Source: Bacillota bacterium (lineage in GTDB: Bacteria; Bacillota_I; Bacilli_A; RF39; UBA660). From it: DNA of 64,000 nt. Every line of letters begins with the position of its first letter. The first letter of the stretch is position 1. Shown piece after piece: positions 43,758 through 52,816 of the stretch. The stretch lies in the NCBI GenBank assembly GCA_015059495.1, contig SVAI01000001.1:248001-312000 (forward strand). The letters are read 5' to 3'. The notes under the pieces were generated by a model. The model saw nothing but the letters and a program-made list of their open reading frames with translations, was not told the DNA's origin and did no database searches. A program made the position numbers and the translations under genes.

Positions 43758-44741
43758 ATGAAGAAAAAATTATTATTAAGTTTATTATTATTAATACCAT
43801 TTAATGCTAAAGCAGCAACAATGAATATTAGTTGTAATAAAACAACAGCAGAACCATCATCTACTGTTAACTGTACTATTAATGCTTTTGATAATGAAGT
43901 ATCTGGTGGTGAAGGTAATATTATAGTTACAAATGGTACTGTTAAAAATGTTGTTAAAAATAAATGTGGATATGGTAGTGTAGCAAATGATAAATTTGCA
44001 TGTGTAGATGACGTAGTAGAAAAATCAATCTCACTTGCAACATACACTATTGAAGTAGGTCAAGAAGGTACTACAACAATTTCAGTTAGTAATGCTAAAA
44101 TGGTTGGAGATAATTTTGAAACTATAGGTATGGGTACAATTTCAGCAAACATTAATGTTGTTAAACCAGTAGTAATACCTAAAGAAGAAATAAAACCAAT
44201 TGCAGTAAATGAAAATAAAAATATTGTGGCAGTTAAACCGGATGAAACACCTGCTGAACAAATTGCTGAAGTAACTGAAGAAACTCCAGCTGAAGAAGTA
44301 GTGGAACAAGAAAATCATGGTTTAAAATCATTTAAAATATTTGATAAAGAATTCGTTATTAATGATGATTCAATCGATACATTTACTATGGATGTAACAA
44401 CTAATGATACAAATATTATATTTGATTATGAAACATATAGTAAAAGTGATAATGTAAGTATTAATACAAGACAAATCAAAGATGGATTTAATAAACTAGT
44501 TATTAAATATTCATATAATGAAGATGAAAGAGAATATACAGTTTATTTATATAAAAATCCAATTATTGAAAAAGAAAATAATACATATAAATATATATTA
44601 AGTTTTATCTGTGGATTCTTAGTAGGAATAGTAGTAATTTTATTAATTAAAGTATTTAGAAAAAAGAATAAAAATACTAATGATAATGAACCCTTATTAT
44701 CAAGTAATAAAGAACCAAGCTTAAGTGAATTTATTAAATAG
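43758..44741 (+). CDS. Membrane-anchored protein with cohesin-like Cys4 domain
   Basis: A 327-residue surface protein. A signal peptide (about 1-19, ending AKA) is followed by a beta-sandwich with four cysteines (MNISCNKTT, TVNCTIN, NKCGYG, FACVDD) ending SNAKMVGDNFETIG, cohesin-like in order and length but shorter than classical cohesins. A Pro/Glu-rich linker leads to a cadherin-like beta domain (about 195-275) and a C-terminal membrane helix (YILSFICGFLVGIVVILL) with basic stop and tail. GTG 43749 is possible, but ATG 43758 has AGGTG six bases upstream. Cotranscribed with enzyme A; candidate anchoring scaffold. Confidence 0.75.
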   Translation: MKKKLLLSLLLLIPFNAKAATMNISCNKTTAEPSSTVNCTINAFDNEVSGGEGNIIVTNGTVKNVVKNKCGYGSVANDKFACVDDVVEKSISLATYTIEVGQEGTTTISVSNAKMVGDNFETIGMGTISANINVVKPVVIPKEEIKPIAVNENKNIVAVKPDETPAEQIAEVTEETPAEEVVEQENHGLKSFKIFDKEFVINDDSIDTFTMDVTTNDTNIIFDYETYSKSDNVSINTRQIKDGFNKLVIKYSYNEDEREYTVYLYKNPIIEKENNTYKYILSFICGFLVGIVVILLIKVFRKKNKNTNDNEPLLSSNKEPSLSEFIK

Positions 44742-44758
44742 AAAAGGAAAAGAGTATT

Positions 44759-46501
44759 ATGAAAAAGAATTATTTATTATTACTATTATTAATACTAATT
44801 CCATTTACTGTAAAAGCAGAAGCATCCATGACTGTAACTTGTGATCAAACAAATGTTGATCCAAATGCAACAGTAACTTGTGAAGCTAAAGTATTTGATC
44901 GTATTGTTTCTGGTGGTGAAGGTACTATAGTAGTGGATAATGGTACACTTAAATCTATAACACCTTTATTCTGTGCTGTTGGTGAAGCTGAAGGAGATCA
45001 CTTTGCATGTATTGATGAAATAGTATCAACAACAGCTACTATAGTTAGATTTGAAGTACAAACAGCATCATCTGGATCAACAACTATATCAATTAACAAT
45101 GCTAAAGTAGTAGGTGGTGATGACTTTGATACTATCGATGTAAATGTTACGCCACTAACAATTAACACTAGATCATATGTACTTACATTAAATAACCAAG
45201 GTGCAACAACACCAGGAACTACAAGTGTTAACGCATACTTTAACAGTGCAATATCAACAATTACTGTTCCTAAAAAGGTATATACTTTAACATATAATTA
45301 TAATGGTAATGGTCAAAGTAACACAACAGCTACTTCAACATTTACTTTTGGTGGTTATTATTCAGCTACATCCGGTGCAGGAACTCAATATATAACTGCA
45401 AATGGAACAAGTGCTAAAAACTATGATTTACATGAAGATAAAACATTATATGCTAAATGGACTGGTGGTAATGTAACACTTCCAAATCCAACAAGAACAG
45501 GTTATACATTAACTGGTTGGTATGATGCAGACGTAAACGGAACTAAAATAAACAATGGTGGAAGTACATATACACCTAATGCTAATAAAACATTATATGC
45601 TCATTGGGATGGTAATAAATATACTATTACTTTAAATAGCCAAAATGCAAGTACTGCAGGTACTCAAACTATTTATGAAAAATATGGTACAGGATTCTAT
45701 TTAGATTCTGATTTAACAAAACCAATAAATAGTACTAATTTAATTACTAAACCAGCTAAGTCTTATACTGTAACATTAAATTATAATGGTAATGGAGCAT
45801 CTGATTCTACATTAACATCTAATTATACATTTAATGGTTACTATACTAATGAAACAGTTAATAACCAAATAATTGATGCTAATGGTAAAATTGTATCTAC
45901 AAATAATACATTATTTGATGCAGATACTACATTATCAGCTAAATGGACTGCCGGAAGTGTAACTCTTCCAAATCCAACAAGAGAAGATTATGTATTTACT
46001 GGATGGTTTAGTGCACCAACTAATGGTACTAAAATAGGTAATGCTTCTACTGAATATACACCATCAGCAAATAAAACATTATATGCTCAATGGAAAGAAA
46101 TATTAAAATCAGAAAGTTATGAAGTTAAACAAAAGAAAGTAATTGTTAAACCAGCAGAAAAAGAATATAAACAAAGTGAATTAGAATCAAACGTTGAAAC
46201 TGCTAATGATATGGAAATATATGATCATGACAATAAAAAAATTAGTAATACTGATCCAGTAGGAACAGGTTATAAAATTAAAACTAGTAATGTATATTAT
46301 GACATTGTAGTTTTAGGAGATATCACTGGAGATGGATTAGTTCAAATAGGAGATGTATCAGCACTATATAATCACTATAGAGGAAAGAAAACGCTTAAAG
46401 GTGTTTATCTAGAAGCAGGTTTATTAACCGGTAATGATGAAGTAATGATTGGTGATGTTTCTAGATTATATAACTTCTATAAAGGTAATAGATCACTATA
46501 A
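44759..46501 (+). CDS. Adaptor-like surface protein: cohesin-like domain, InlB-type repeats, dockerin-like end
   Basis: A 580-residue exported protein. The signal peptide (1-20, ending VKA) is followed by the same four-cysteine beta-sandwich as in its neighbours (MTVTCDQTN, TVTCEAK, LFCAVG, FACIDE). Residues about 175-445 hold InlB B-type (Listeria-Bacteroides) repeats such as YTLTGWYDADVNGTKI, TLYAHW and YVFTGWFSAPTNGTKI, TLYAQW. The end is the X-like module and dockerin-like GDITGDGLVQIGDVSALYN. Having both a cohesin-like and a dockerin-like end, it could link scaffolds. GGAAAAGAG precedes the ATG 18 bases after the previous gene; operonic. Confidence 0.75.
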   Translation: MKKNYLLLLLLILIPFTVKAEASMTVTCDQTNVDPNATVTCEAKVFDRIVSGGEGTIVVDNGTLKSITPLFCAVGEAEGDHFACIDEIVSTTATIVRFEVQTASSGSTTISINNAKVVGGDDFDTIDVNVTPLTINTRSYVLTLNNQGATTPGTTSVNAYFNSAISTITVPKKVYTLTYNYNGNGQSNTTATSTFTFGGYYSATSGAGTQYITANGTSAKNYDLHEDKTLYAKWTGGNVTLPNPTRTGYTLTGWYDADVNGTKINNGGSTYTPNANKTLYAHWDGNKYTITLNSQNASTAGTQTIYEKYGTGFYLDSDLTKPINSTNLITKPAKSYTVTLNYNGNGASDSTLTSNYTFNGYYTNETVNNQIIDANGKIVSTNNTLFDADTTLSAKWTAGSVTLPNPTREDYVFTGWFSAPTNGTKIGNASTEYTPSANKTLYAQWKEILKSESYEVKQKKVIVKPAEKEYKQSELESNVETANDMEIYDHDNKKISNTDPVGTGYKIKTSNVYYDIVVLGDITGDGLVQIGDVSALYNHYRGKKTLKGVYLEAGLLTGNDEVMIGDVSRLYNFYKGNRSL

Positions 46502-46504
46502 TAT

Positions 46505-46560
46505 AAACCTACATTATGTAGGTTTTTTTTATTGTTATTCAAATAACTTTTTGATATACT
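46505..46560 (+). terminator. Terminator and promoter of enzyme B
   Basis: AAACCTACAT (46505-46514), loop T, ATGTAGGTTT (46516-46525) with an eight-T run. TTGATATACT follows (TATACT 46555-46560) in the same TTTTGATATACTAAA context as before enzyme A, suggesting shared control. Confidence 0.8.
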
Positions 46561-46589
46561 AAATATATATAGTAGAAGAGAGTATTTAT

Positions 46590-49500
46590 ATGAAAAAAGA
46601 TAGAATTATAAAACTAATTAGTTTAACTATAACTTTGATTATTGTTGGTGTTGCTTTTCTTACTAAAAATACCTATTCATTAGTTTCACCAAGTGAAATT
46701 GATGAAATAACATTAGCAAGAATCAATGAAATAAGAAGTACATCTAATACAGATATATCTAAAATAGATGGAAGAATATATTATGTATCTAATGATGGTA
46801 ATGATAGTAATGATGGATTAACTGTTGATACACCTCTTAAAACAATTAAAGGAGTATCTAATTTATTTACTAATAAAACAATTAAACCTAAAGATGCTAT
46901 TCTATTTAGAGATGGTGATACCTTTAGGGGTAACTTTAATATTAGTTTAAATGATATAACTATTGGTTCATATGGTGATATATCATTAGGTAAACCAAAA
47001 CTTTATGGTTCTTCACTTGATTATGCTAAAGAGGGTAAATGGGTAAATGTATCTGGTAATATTTGGAAATATACTATGTACTCTAAAGATCATACTTTTC
47101 CATATGATGTAGGAGCTATTTGGTTCTTCTGTGATGAAGGTAATAATAACTGTGATAGAACTACAACAGATGGAAAAACTAAATATAGATTTGGTGATAA
47201 AAAACTAACTTATAATAATGTTGAAGAAACTGAAGATGTTATCTTTTCTAAACTAACAAAGGACTTAGATTTTTATCACACTGGACATGCTTATGGTAGT
47301 CAAAAAACAGGTGGAGTATTATATCTTTATTCAGAAGGTAATCCATCAACTAGATTTGATAGAATTGAAATATCTGTAGGTCTTAATGGTATTGCAGTAG
47401 GAGATCATCATAATATTGTTATTGATAACTTAGAAATGAGTTTCTATGGACATCATGGTATAAGCATTGGTAATACTACAAATGTAACTGTAACTAACTG
47501 TGAAATATCATATATTGGTGGTATGACTCAAAAGTATCAAGAAGATGGAAGACCAACAAGATTAGGTAATGCTGTCCAAGTATGGGGAGAAATAAAGGAT
47601 GCTTCTGGTTATACAGTTGATAAGGGTATGTATGTATATAATAACTATGTATATGAAGTATATGATGCAGGTTTAACATTCCAATTTACTGCAAAAACTG
47701 GTTTGGCATCATATGTTGATAGAGTTGAATTTGATAATAATGTAGTAGAAAACTGTAGTTATGCTATAGAGTATTGGAATAACACAGAGGAATATGAAGA
47801 TACTAGTAAAACTAATGAAACATTATTAAATAAAATATATTTTACTAATAATATTTTAAGAAAATCAGGTATAGGTTATACAGAAACAAGACCAGCACAT
47901 GTTGAAGCATTAATTAAAACATGGGACTCATGGTCTAAAACAGATTTATCTAAGAACCAATTATATTATGAAGGTGAATTCTTAATTGAAAATAATATCT
48001 TAGATACAACAGGTATTAATCCTGATGAAAATGGTGAATTATATGGTAACTGGATGTTACATATAACTGCAGTTGATGAATATTCACTTCCTACAATTAG
48101 ACATAATAAATTCTATAATTATCATGATCGAAATCTAGGATTTGTATTTGCTAAAGATACTTATAAGAACTTAGTACCATATAATGATAATTTAAATTAT
48201 AATGAAACATATTTAAAAGATAATGAATTCTATTTCTATGATTCAGAGGATATTCCAACTGGAGTTAAAAATGGTAAATCTAATGAAGTAAACTGGACTC
48301 TAGATATGAGTACTAGAACATTAACTATATCTGGATCTGGTAAAATGACAGATTATGAAGAAGGTAATGAATCTCCATGGTATCAATATAAAGATTATAT
48401 TAATACTATTGTTATTGGAGAAGATATAACATATATTGGTAAAAGAGCATTCTATGATGAAGGATATGTTCAAAATATTTACTTTAATGGTGCATCAGTT
48501 AATAATTTAGCAAGTACTAATATGGCATTCTATCGAGTAGGTAGAAAATCTACTGGTACTAAATTATTTATTGGTGAAAATGTTACAAAAATACCATATA
48601 ACTTTATGAATGCTAATACAAGTTATGATGGTGCACCATTTATAACTAGAATTGAATTCCTAGGTAATAAAGTTACTACTATTGATGGTTATTCTTTATT
48701 TGCTTTAAACTTTGATTCAATAGTAATACCAGATAGTGTAACAACAATTAATAAAGCTGCACTATCAAGTAATTCAAATCTTAAAGTAGTAGCACTACCA
48801 TCTAACTTAACTGTATTAAAAGAAAATGTACTTAAGAATTGTCAAAGTTTAGAATCAGTTATCTTAGGCTCTGCAACAACTACAATTGAACAAGATGCTT
48901 TACTTGGTGCAACTAACTTAAATAGATTAGTAGTACCTAATCCAAACTTTGAATTCCCATCATATACATTTATGGATAAATTTAGTACTGTTGGATTCCA
49001 AGTATTTGCAGATCCTTCACTAAAAGATTCATTTGAAACTCTTAAAACAACATGTAATAATGATAAACTATATTTTATATCAACTGAAAACTATAGACCA
49101 TTTGTTCAAGGTGATGGTAAAAACTTTATAGTATTATTTGATGAATTACACTATGGAGATAGTGGTAACTATGAAGCTAAAGCTTTAAGTAATTCTGATG
49201 TTAAAGTTACTGGTGGTAAATATAAATTTGTTGATAGATATAAACATACTCATTATATGAGTGGACTTAATATAGATACTACAAATAACACAGTATCTAA
49301 TGTAAGAATGGATGCATCATTAAGTGGTGAAATATATAATACTAAAGATGTTACTATTGAAGATCAAAATGTTATTTTCTTAGGAAATTCATTCCTTAGA
49401 GGTTTTGGTACTCAAGGTATGTCAGCTACTGAAAAGAATTATGATTATTACTATTACGTAACTAGATATTTAAAGAGTTTAAATAGTAATATTAGAACTG

Positions 49501-50405
49501 TAAGAACAACAATTAATCGTTGGGAAGAATTAACTGATCAAGAAGTCAAAAAAGAAAAAGTAGTAGAACTAATTGATGAATATAATTCTAAGATAGATCC
49601 TAACTTACCAACTAACACAGTATTTATTCAATTAACTGAAAATATTAATTCAGAAAGAAAAGTTACATTCGAAGAAGATTTAGATTATTTAGTTACTGAA
49701 TTTGAAAAAGCATATCCACTTGCTAAATTCTATTTAATATATAATGTTGCTAAACCAGCAGATATTCAACAAATGGTTGTAAATGTTGCACAACGTCATG
49801 GTATCGAAACAATTACTCATGGTCATCCAAATGTATCTGGTGGATTTAATAGATATCAATCATATGTTGGTGCTAAAGTATATAAATGGAGTAGAGAAAC
49901 TCTATATCTAACTGAAGATTCTCATGGAAGGCATCCAGGTGATTATGGTTTTGTTGATATAGCAGATAAATTCATTACTCACTTAAAAGAAAATAACTTT
50001 GGTAAATTGGTTGAAATAACATCTAATAAGTATCAAGTTAGAAATAAAATAATATATGCTAAAAGTGATACTACAAATTATACAAGTGATGAATTAAGAA
50101 ATAATTTAAATGCTACTGATCCATATGATATATATTTTAAAGATAATATGATTAATAATAATACTACTATAGGAACAGGTACTAATATTAGAATTAGTGG
50201 TTATCTATATAAAGTAGTATTACTAGGAGATGTTACTGAAGATGGAAGAATATCTCTAGGAGATGTAGCAGCTTTATATAATCATTATAAGGGTAAGAAA
50301 ACGCTTCAAGGACTTAGATTAGAAGCAGGTTTATTAACTGGTAATGATGAAGTAATGATTGGTGATGTTGCTAAATTATATAACATTTACAAAGGTAATA
50401 GATAA
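46590..50405 (+). CDS. Secreted multidomain surface enzyme B, paralogue of enzyme A
   Basis: A 1271-residue paralogue of the protein at 39930, collinear over its full length. It has a signal/anchor (4-30), a beta-helix beginning GRIYYVSNDGNDSNDGL, the LRR_5 section (LTISGSGKMTDY), and an SGNH-like domain from FLGNSFLRGF to RHPGDYGF. The same X-like module and dockerin-like end follow (GDVTEDGRISLGDVAALYN, second loop LLTGNDEVMIGD). Differences are spread through the protein, for example Gly to Glu in the first dockerin loop, consistent with an old duplication and divergent specificity. It has its own promoter; the terminator behind it is damaged. Confidence 0.85.
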   Translation: MKKDRIIKLISLTITLIIVGVAFLTKNTYSLVSPSEIDEITLARINEIRSTSNTDISKIDGRIYYVSNDGNDSNDGLTVDTPLKTIKGVSNLFTNKTIKPKDAILFRDGDTFRGNFNISLNDITIGSYGDISLGKPKLYGSSLDYAKEGKWVNVSGNIWKYTMYSKDHTFPYDVGAIWFFCDEGNNNCDRTTTDGKTKYRFGDKKLTYNNVEETEDVIFSKLTKDLDFYHTGHAYGSQKTGGVLYLYSEGNPSTRFDRIEISVGLNGIAVGDHHNIVIDNLEMSFYGHHGISIGNTTNVTVTNCEISYIGGMTQKYQEDGRPTRLGNAVQVWGEIKDASGYTVDKGMYVYNNYVYEVYDAGLTFQFTAKTGLASYVDRVEFDNNVVENCSYAIEYWNNTEEYEDTSKTNETLLNKIYFTNNILRKSGIGYTETRPAHVEALIKTWDSWSKTDLSKNQLYYEGEFLIENNILDTTGINPDENGELYGNWMLHITAVDEYSLPTIRHNKFYNYHDRNLGFVFAKDTYKNLVPYNDNLNYNETYLKDNEFYFYDSEDIPTGVKNGKSNEVNWTLDMSTRTLTISGSGKMTDYEEGNESPWYQYKDYINTIVIGEDITYIGKRAFYDEGYVQNIYFNGASVNNLASTNMAFYRVGRKSTGTKLFIGENVTKIPYNFMNANTSYDGAPFITRIEFLGNKVTTIDGYSLFALNFDSIVIPDSVTTINKAALSSNSNLKVVALPSNLTVLKENVLKNCQSLESVILGSATTTIEQDALLGATNLNRLVVPNPNFEFPSYTFMDKFSTVGFQVFADPSLKDSFETLKTTCNNDKLYFISTENYRPFVQGDGKNFIVLFDELHYGDSGNYEAKALSNSDVKVTGGKYKFVDRYKHTHYMSGLNIDTTNNTVSNVRMDASLSGEIYNTKDVTIEDQNVIFLGNSFLRGFGTQGMSATEKNYDYYYYVTRYLKSLNSNIRTVRTTINRWEELTDQEVKKEKVVELIDEYNSKIDPNLPTNTVFIQLTENINSERKVTFEEDLDYLVTEFEKAYPLAKFYLIYNVAKPADIQQMVVNVAQRHGIETITHGHPNVSGGFNRYQSYVGAKVYKWSRETLYLTEDSHGRHPGDYGFVDIADKFITHLKENNFGKLVEITSNKYQVRNKIIYAKSDTTNYTSDELRNNLNATDPYDIYFKDNMINNNTTIGTGTNIRISGYLYKVVLLGDVTEDGRISLGDVAALYNHYKGKKTLQGLRLEAGLLTGNDEVMIGDVAKLYNIYKGNR

Positions 50406-50451
50406 CTATAATAAAAACCTACATAAGGGAATACCTTTAGAAGTGCTATAA

Positions 50452-50613
50452 ATTATTAGTTCAAGTACACAAATAGAGGTATATGATTCTAATAATGTAA
50501 AGAAAAGTGTAAATGATTATATAGGAACTGAATATATATTGAAGACAAACGAAAAATACTATGCTATAATTATAATAGGAGATACAACAGGAAACGAAAA
50601 TAAGAATATGTAA
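50452..50613 (+). pseudogene. Relic of an X-module/dockerin gene end
   Basis: The open frame lacks a start and reads STQIEVYDSNNVKKS...VNDYIGTEYILKTNEKYYAIIIIGDTTGN, then stops. This aligns with the pre-dockerin module of the three neighbouring dockerin proteins (MEIYDHDNKK...VGTGYKIKTSNVYYDIVVLGDITGD). The Ca loop is cut short. The sequence before it (AACCTACATAAGGG) looks like the left half of a terminator similar to 46505, joined to unrelated sequence. TATGCTATAAT (TATAAT 50565-50570) within the relic probably now serves as promoter for the next gene. Confidence 0.6.
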
Positions 50614-50626
50614 AGGAGAATTTTTT

Positions 50627-51292
50627 ATGAAAAAAAGATATTTATTATTAACTGCATTATTATTAATTCCATTTAGCGTTAGAGCTGCAGATGGAATAGT
50701 AATTGAATGCGACAAGACAACTGCTGCACCAAAGTCTGAAGTACATTGTGCAATTGTAGGTTATGCTGCTGGAATCGGAGCAGTAGAAGGAAATGTTTCT
50801 GTAACAAATGGTACAGTTACTAAAGCTGAAAAAAATATTTGTGATATCGGAAGTGTATCTGCAACTGAAGTTTCATGTGCAGACTTGTATCAAACAGCTT
50901 CTATGAAAGCTGCAACTTATACAATTAAAGTTGGAGAATCTGGAAATACAACTGTTGCTTTAACAAATGCTAAATATGCAACAGAAAATACTTCAAATGA
51001 TGTTTTTGTAAATGTTACACCTGTAACAATTACAATTAATTCTACTACACCAGTTAATCCAGATCCAACACCAGTTAATCCGGATCCAACACCAAGTAAT
51101 CCAACTGAACCTGAAAAACAAGAACCTACAACTCCAACAACTCCTACTGAACAAAATAGTACTGAAAAAGAAAAGATTAAAAATCCTGAAACAGGAGCAT
51201 TCTTAAATACAACTTTAGTACTAATTGCATTAGGATGTGCTAGTTATATAGCTTATAGAGTTGCTAAGAAACAAAAATTCTTTAGATTATAA
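50627..51292 (+). CDS. Sortase-anchored protein with cohesin-like Cys4 domain
   Basis: A 221-residue surface protein. The signal peptide (1-19, ending RAAD) is followed by the same four-cysteine beta-sandwich (IVIECDKTT, EVHCAIVG, NICDIG, VSCADL) to about residue 140. A Pro/Thr-rich linker with two NPDPTPV repeats leads to the cell-wall sorting signal NPETG, a hydrophobic helix (TTLVLIALGCASYIAYRVA) and a basic tail KKQKFFRL. NPxTG is a known variant of LPXTG. It is therefore probably covalently fixed to peptidoglycan and could display dockerin-bearing enzymes. AAAGGAG precedes the start. Confidence 0.8.
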   Translation: MKKRYLLLTALLLIPFSVRAADGIVIECDKTTAAPKSEVHCAIVGYAAGIGAVEGNVSVTNGTVTKAEKNICDIGSVSATEVSCADLYQTASMKAATYTIKVGESGNTTVALTNAKYATENTSNDVFVNVTPVTITINSTTPVNPDPTPVNPDPTPSNPTEPEKQEPTTPTTPTEQNSTEKEKIKNPETGAFLNTTLVLIALGCASYIAYRVAKKQKFFRL

Positions 51293-51295
51293 TAT

Positions 51296-51321
51296 AAAAC
51301 CACAAGTAATCTTGTGGTTTT
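51296..51321 (+). terminator. Intrinsic terminator
   Basis: AAAACCACAAG (51296-51306), loop TAAT, CTTGTGGTTTT (51311-51321). Perfect 11-bp stem. Confidence 0.85.
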
Positions 51322-51327
51322 AATTAT

Positions 51328-51356
51328 TTGACAAATATTTATTAAGATGGTAGCAT
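51328..51356 (+). promoter_or_regulatory. Promoter of lipoprotein gene
   Basis: TTGACA (51328-51333), 17 bases, TAGCAT (51351-51356). The gene starts 65 bases downstream. Confidence 0.6.
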
Positions 51357-51420
51357 AATAACCAATAAATGACTTGATATTATTTTTTACTTTATATTTT
51401 ATTTTCAAAGGAGGTATATA

Positions 51421-51918
51421 ATGAAACGTAAAATATTAGGTATGTTACTAGTTGGTTCAGCATCCCTTTTTGTAGTAGGATGTGAAAACAAAAAAGAAGA
51501 AGAAAAGAAGGAGGATAAAACTCCAAGAATCGTATGTACTCAAAGTGAAGAAGAAAATGGAATGAAATCAATTTCTACTGCTACTTTAATTTTAAGAGAT
51601 AACACATATGTTAAAGAGTATAAAGCTGAAATTAAAATAACTATTGACGATGAAGACTTATATAAAATTTATGCTGAAGCAGTAAAAAATGATTCTGAAG
51701 AAGAAACGGATGAAGACGTAGATTATAAATATGAAACAGATGATGCAACTAAAACTATTACCACAACTATTACTGCTACAGTAACAGATGAGAAATTTGC
51801 AACTGCTACAGATGAAGAAAAAGAAGAAATGAAAGCTAAAACATTAGTTGAAAAGGCAGAACAAGACAATGGCAAATGCGAATTCAAAAATGTTACTAGG
51901 GGAGATATAGGATTATAA
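51421..51918 (+). CDS. Predicted lipoprotein
   Basis: A 165-residue lipoprotein with lipobox FVVGC and a highly charged Lys/Glu linker. The mature domain is an acidic beta-rich fold with cysteines in RIVCTQSEEE and GKCEFKN, similar in shape to DUF1307-type lipoproteins, but I am not certain. Strong AAAGGAGG upstream. Converges on the minus-strand gene. Confidence 0.75.
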   Translation: MKRKILGMLLVGSASLFVVGCENKKEEEKKEDKTPRIVCTQSEEENGMKSISTATLILRDNTYVKEYKAEIKITIDDEDLYKIYAEAVKNDSEEETDEDVDYKYETDDATKTITTTITATVTDEKFATATDEEKEEMKAKTLVEKAEQDNGKCEFKNVTRGDIGL

Positions 51919-51920
51919 TA

Positions 51921-51946
51921 AAAGAACTAGATTTATCTAGTTCTTT
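51921..51946. terminator. Bidirectional terminator between convergent genes
   Basis: AAAGAACTAGAT (51921-51932), loop TT, ATCTAGTTCTTT (51935-51946), perfect 12 bp with A- and T-flanks. Confidence 0.85.
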
Positions 51947-52712
51947 TTCTTTCTATACCGGATGTTTTTTCTTCTAAATTTGGATGATTAAAATCTTCAT
52001 AATAATCACTTGCATCTACTGTCCATAATTGAATAGGAAGTACAAGGTGAGTTTTAGTAACTACAGTTGAAAAATCTTCACTTACATATGGATAGTATTC
52101 TAATACTTCTCTAATATCATCTACACTTTCACTTCTATATAGTTTCCATTTACCATCAATTAATATTGGTTTATATCCATAAAATTGATAATGACATAAT
52201 CTTATCTTACCATTAACACCACGATGATTTTTATCAGTAGACCAACCATATTTACGTTCAGTGGTTGTATATGTACTTATAACGTTTCCCTTATCATCAT
52301 ATACATTATGTACAGTAGTTTCATAATATTCGTAATAATATTCTAAATAATCTTCTTTACTAGCCATAAAATTATATAAATAATCAAAATTCTCTATACC
52401 ATCAAATAAATTATTATCATGTTTTAAATCATAATAAGCACCAGATTCTAAAGCATCATACATTTTGCAAGCAGTATTATTATTAAGATTAATATGTTCT
52501 TCATTCCATGTCCATCCATAATCATCTAAATACTCGCAATTTTGATACCTAGATACAATAGTTCCATCATTCATTTCTTTAGTATATAAATGTACATGTT
52601 CGTTTGGTTCTAAACATTCAGCTTTTTCTCTTCCACATCCACTTAATAATAGAGAAGATATAAGCATATAAGGTAATATTTTGTTTAATATTTTCGAGTT
52701 CATAATTTTCAT
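51933..52712 (-). CDS. Predicted lipoprotein rich in tyrosine
   Basis: A 259-residue minus-strand protein with lipobox LLLSGC. The mature part is rich in Tyr, Asp and Glu (DYLEYYYEYYETTVHNVYD) and has a conserved-looking core GVNGKIRLCHYQFYGYKPILIDGKWKLYR. No recognised domain. A start inside the frame (ATG for MNSKIL) is possible; the signal peptide would still work. Function unknown. Confidence 0.7.
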   Translation of the reverse strand: MKIMNSKILNKILPYMLISSLLLSGCGREKAECLEPNEHVHLYTKEMNDGTIVSRYQNCEYLDDYGWTWNEEHINLNNNTACKMYDALESGAYYDLKHDNNLFDGIENFDYLYNFMASKEDYLEYYYEYYETTVHNVYDDKGNVISTYTTTERKYGWSTDKNHRGVNGKIRLCHYQFYGYKPILIDGKWKLYRSESVDDIREVLEYYPYVSEDFSTVVTKTHLVLPIQLWTVDASDYYEDFNHPNLEEKTSGIERKRTR

Positions 52713-52775
52713 TCCCCTTGTTTAATATATGCGAATATTTTATTGCTTTTTTATATTGATGTCAATAATTAACAG

Positions 52776-52784
52776 TGTTATAAT
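52776..52784 (+). promoter_or_regulatory. Extended -10 promoter
   Basis: TGTTATAAT (52776-52784) lies 33 bases before the next start, with GTG-GGGGGA-type RBS further down. Confidence 0.55.
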
Positions 52785-52816
52785 AAAATCATTCATAAAA
52801 AAAGGGGGATTTTTTT

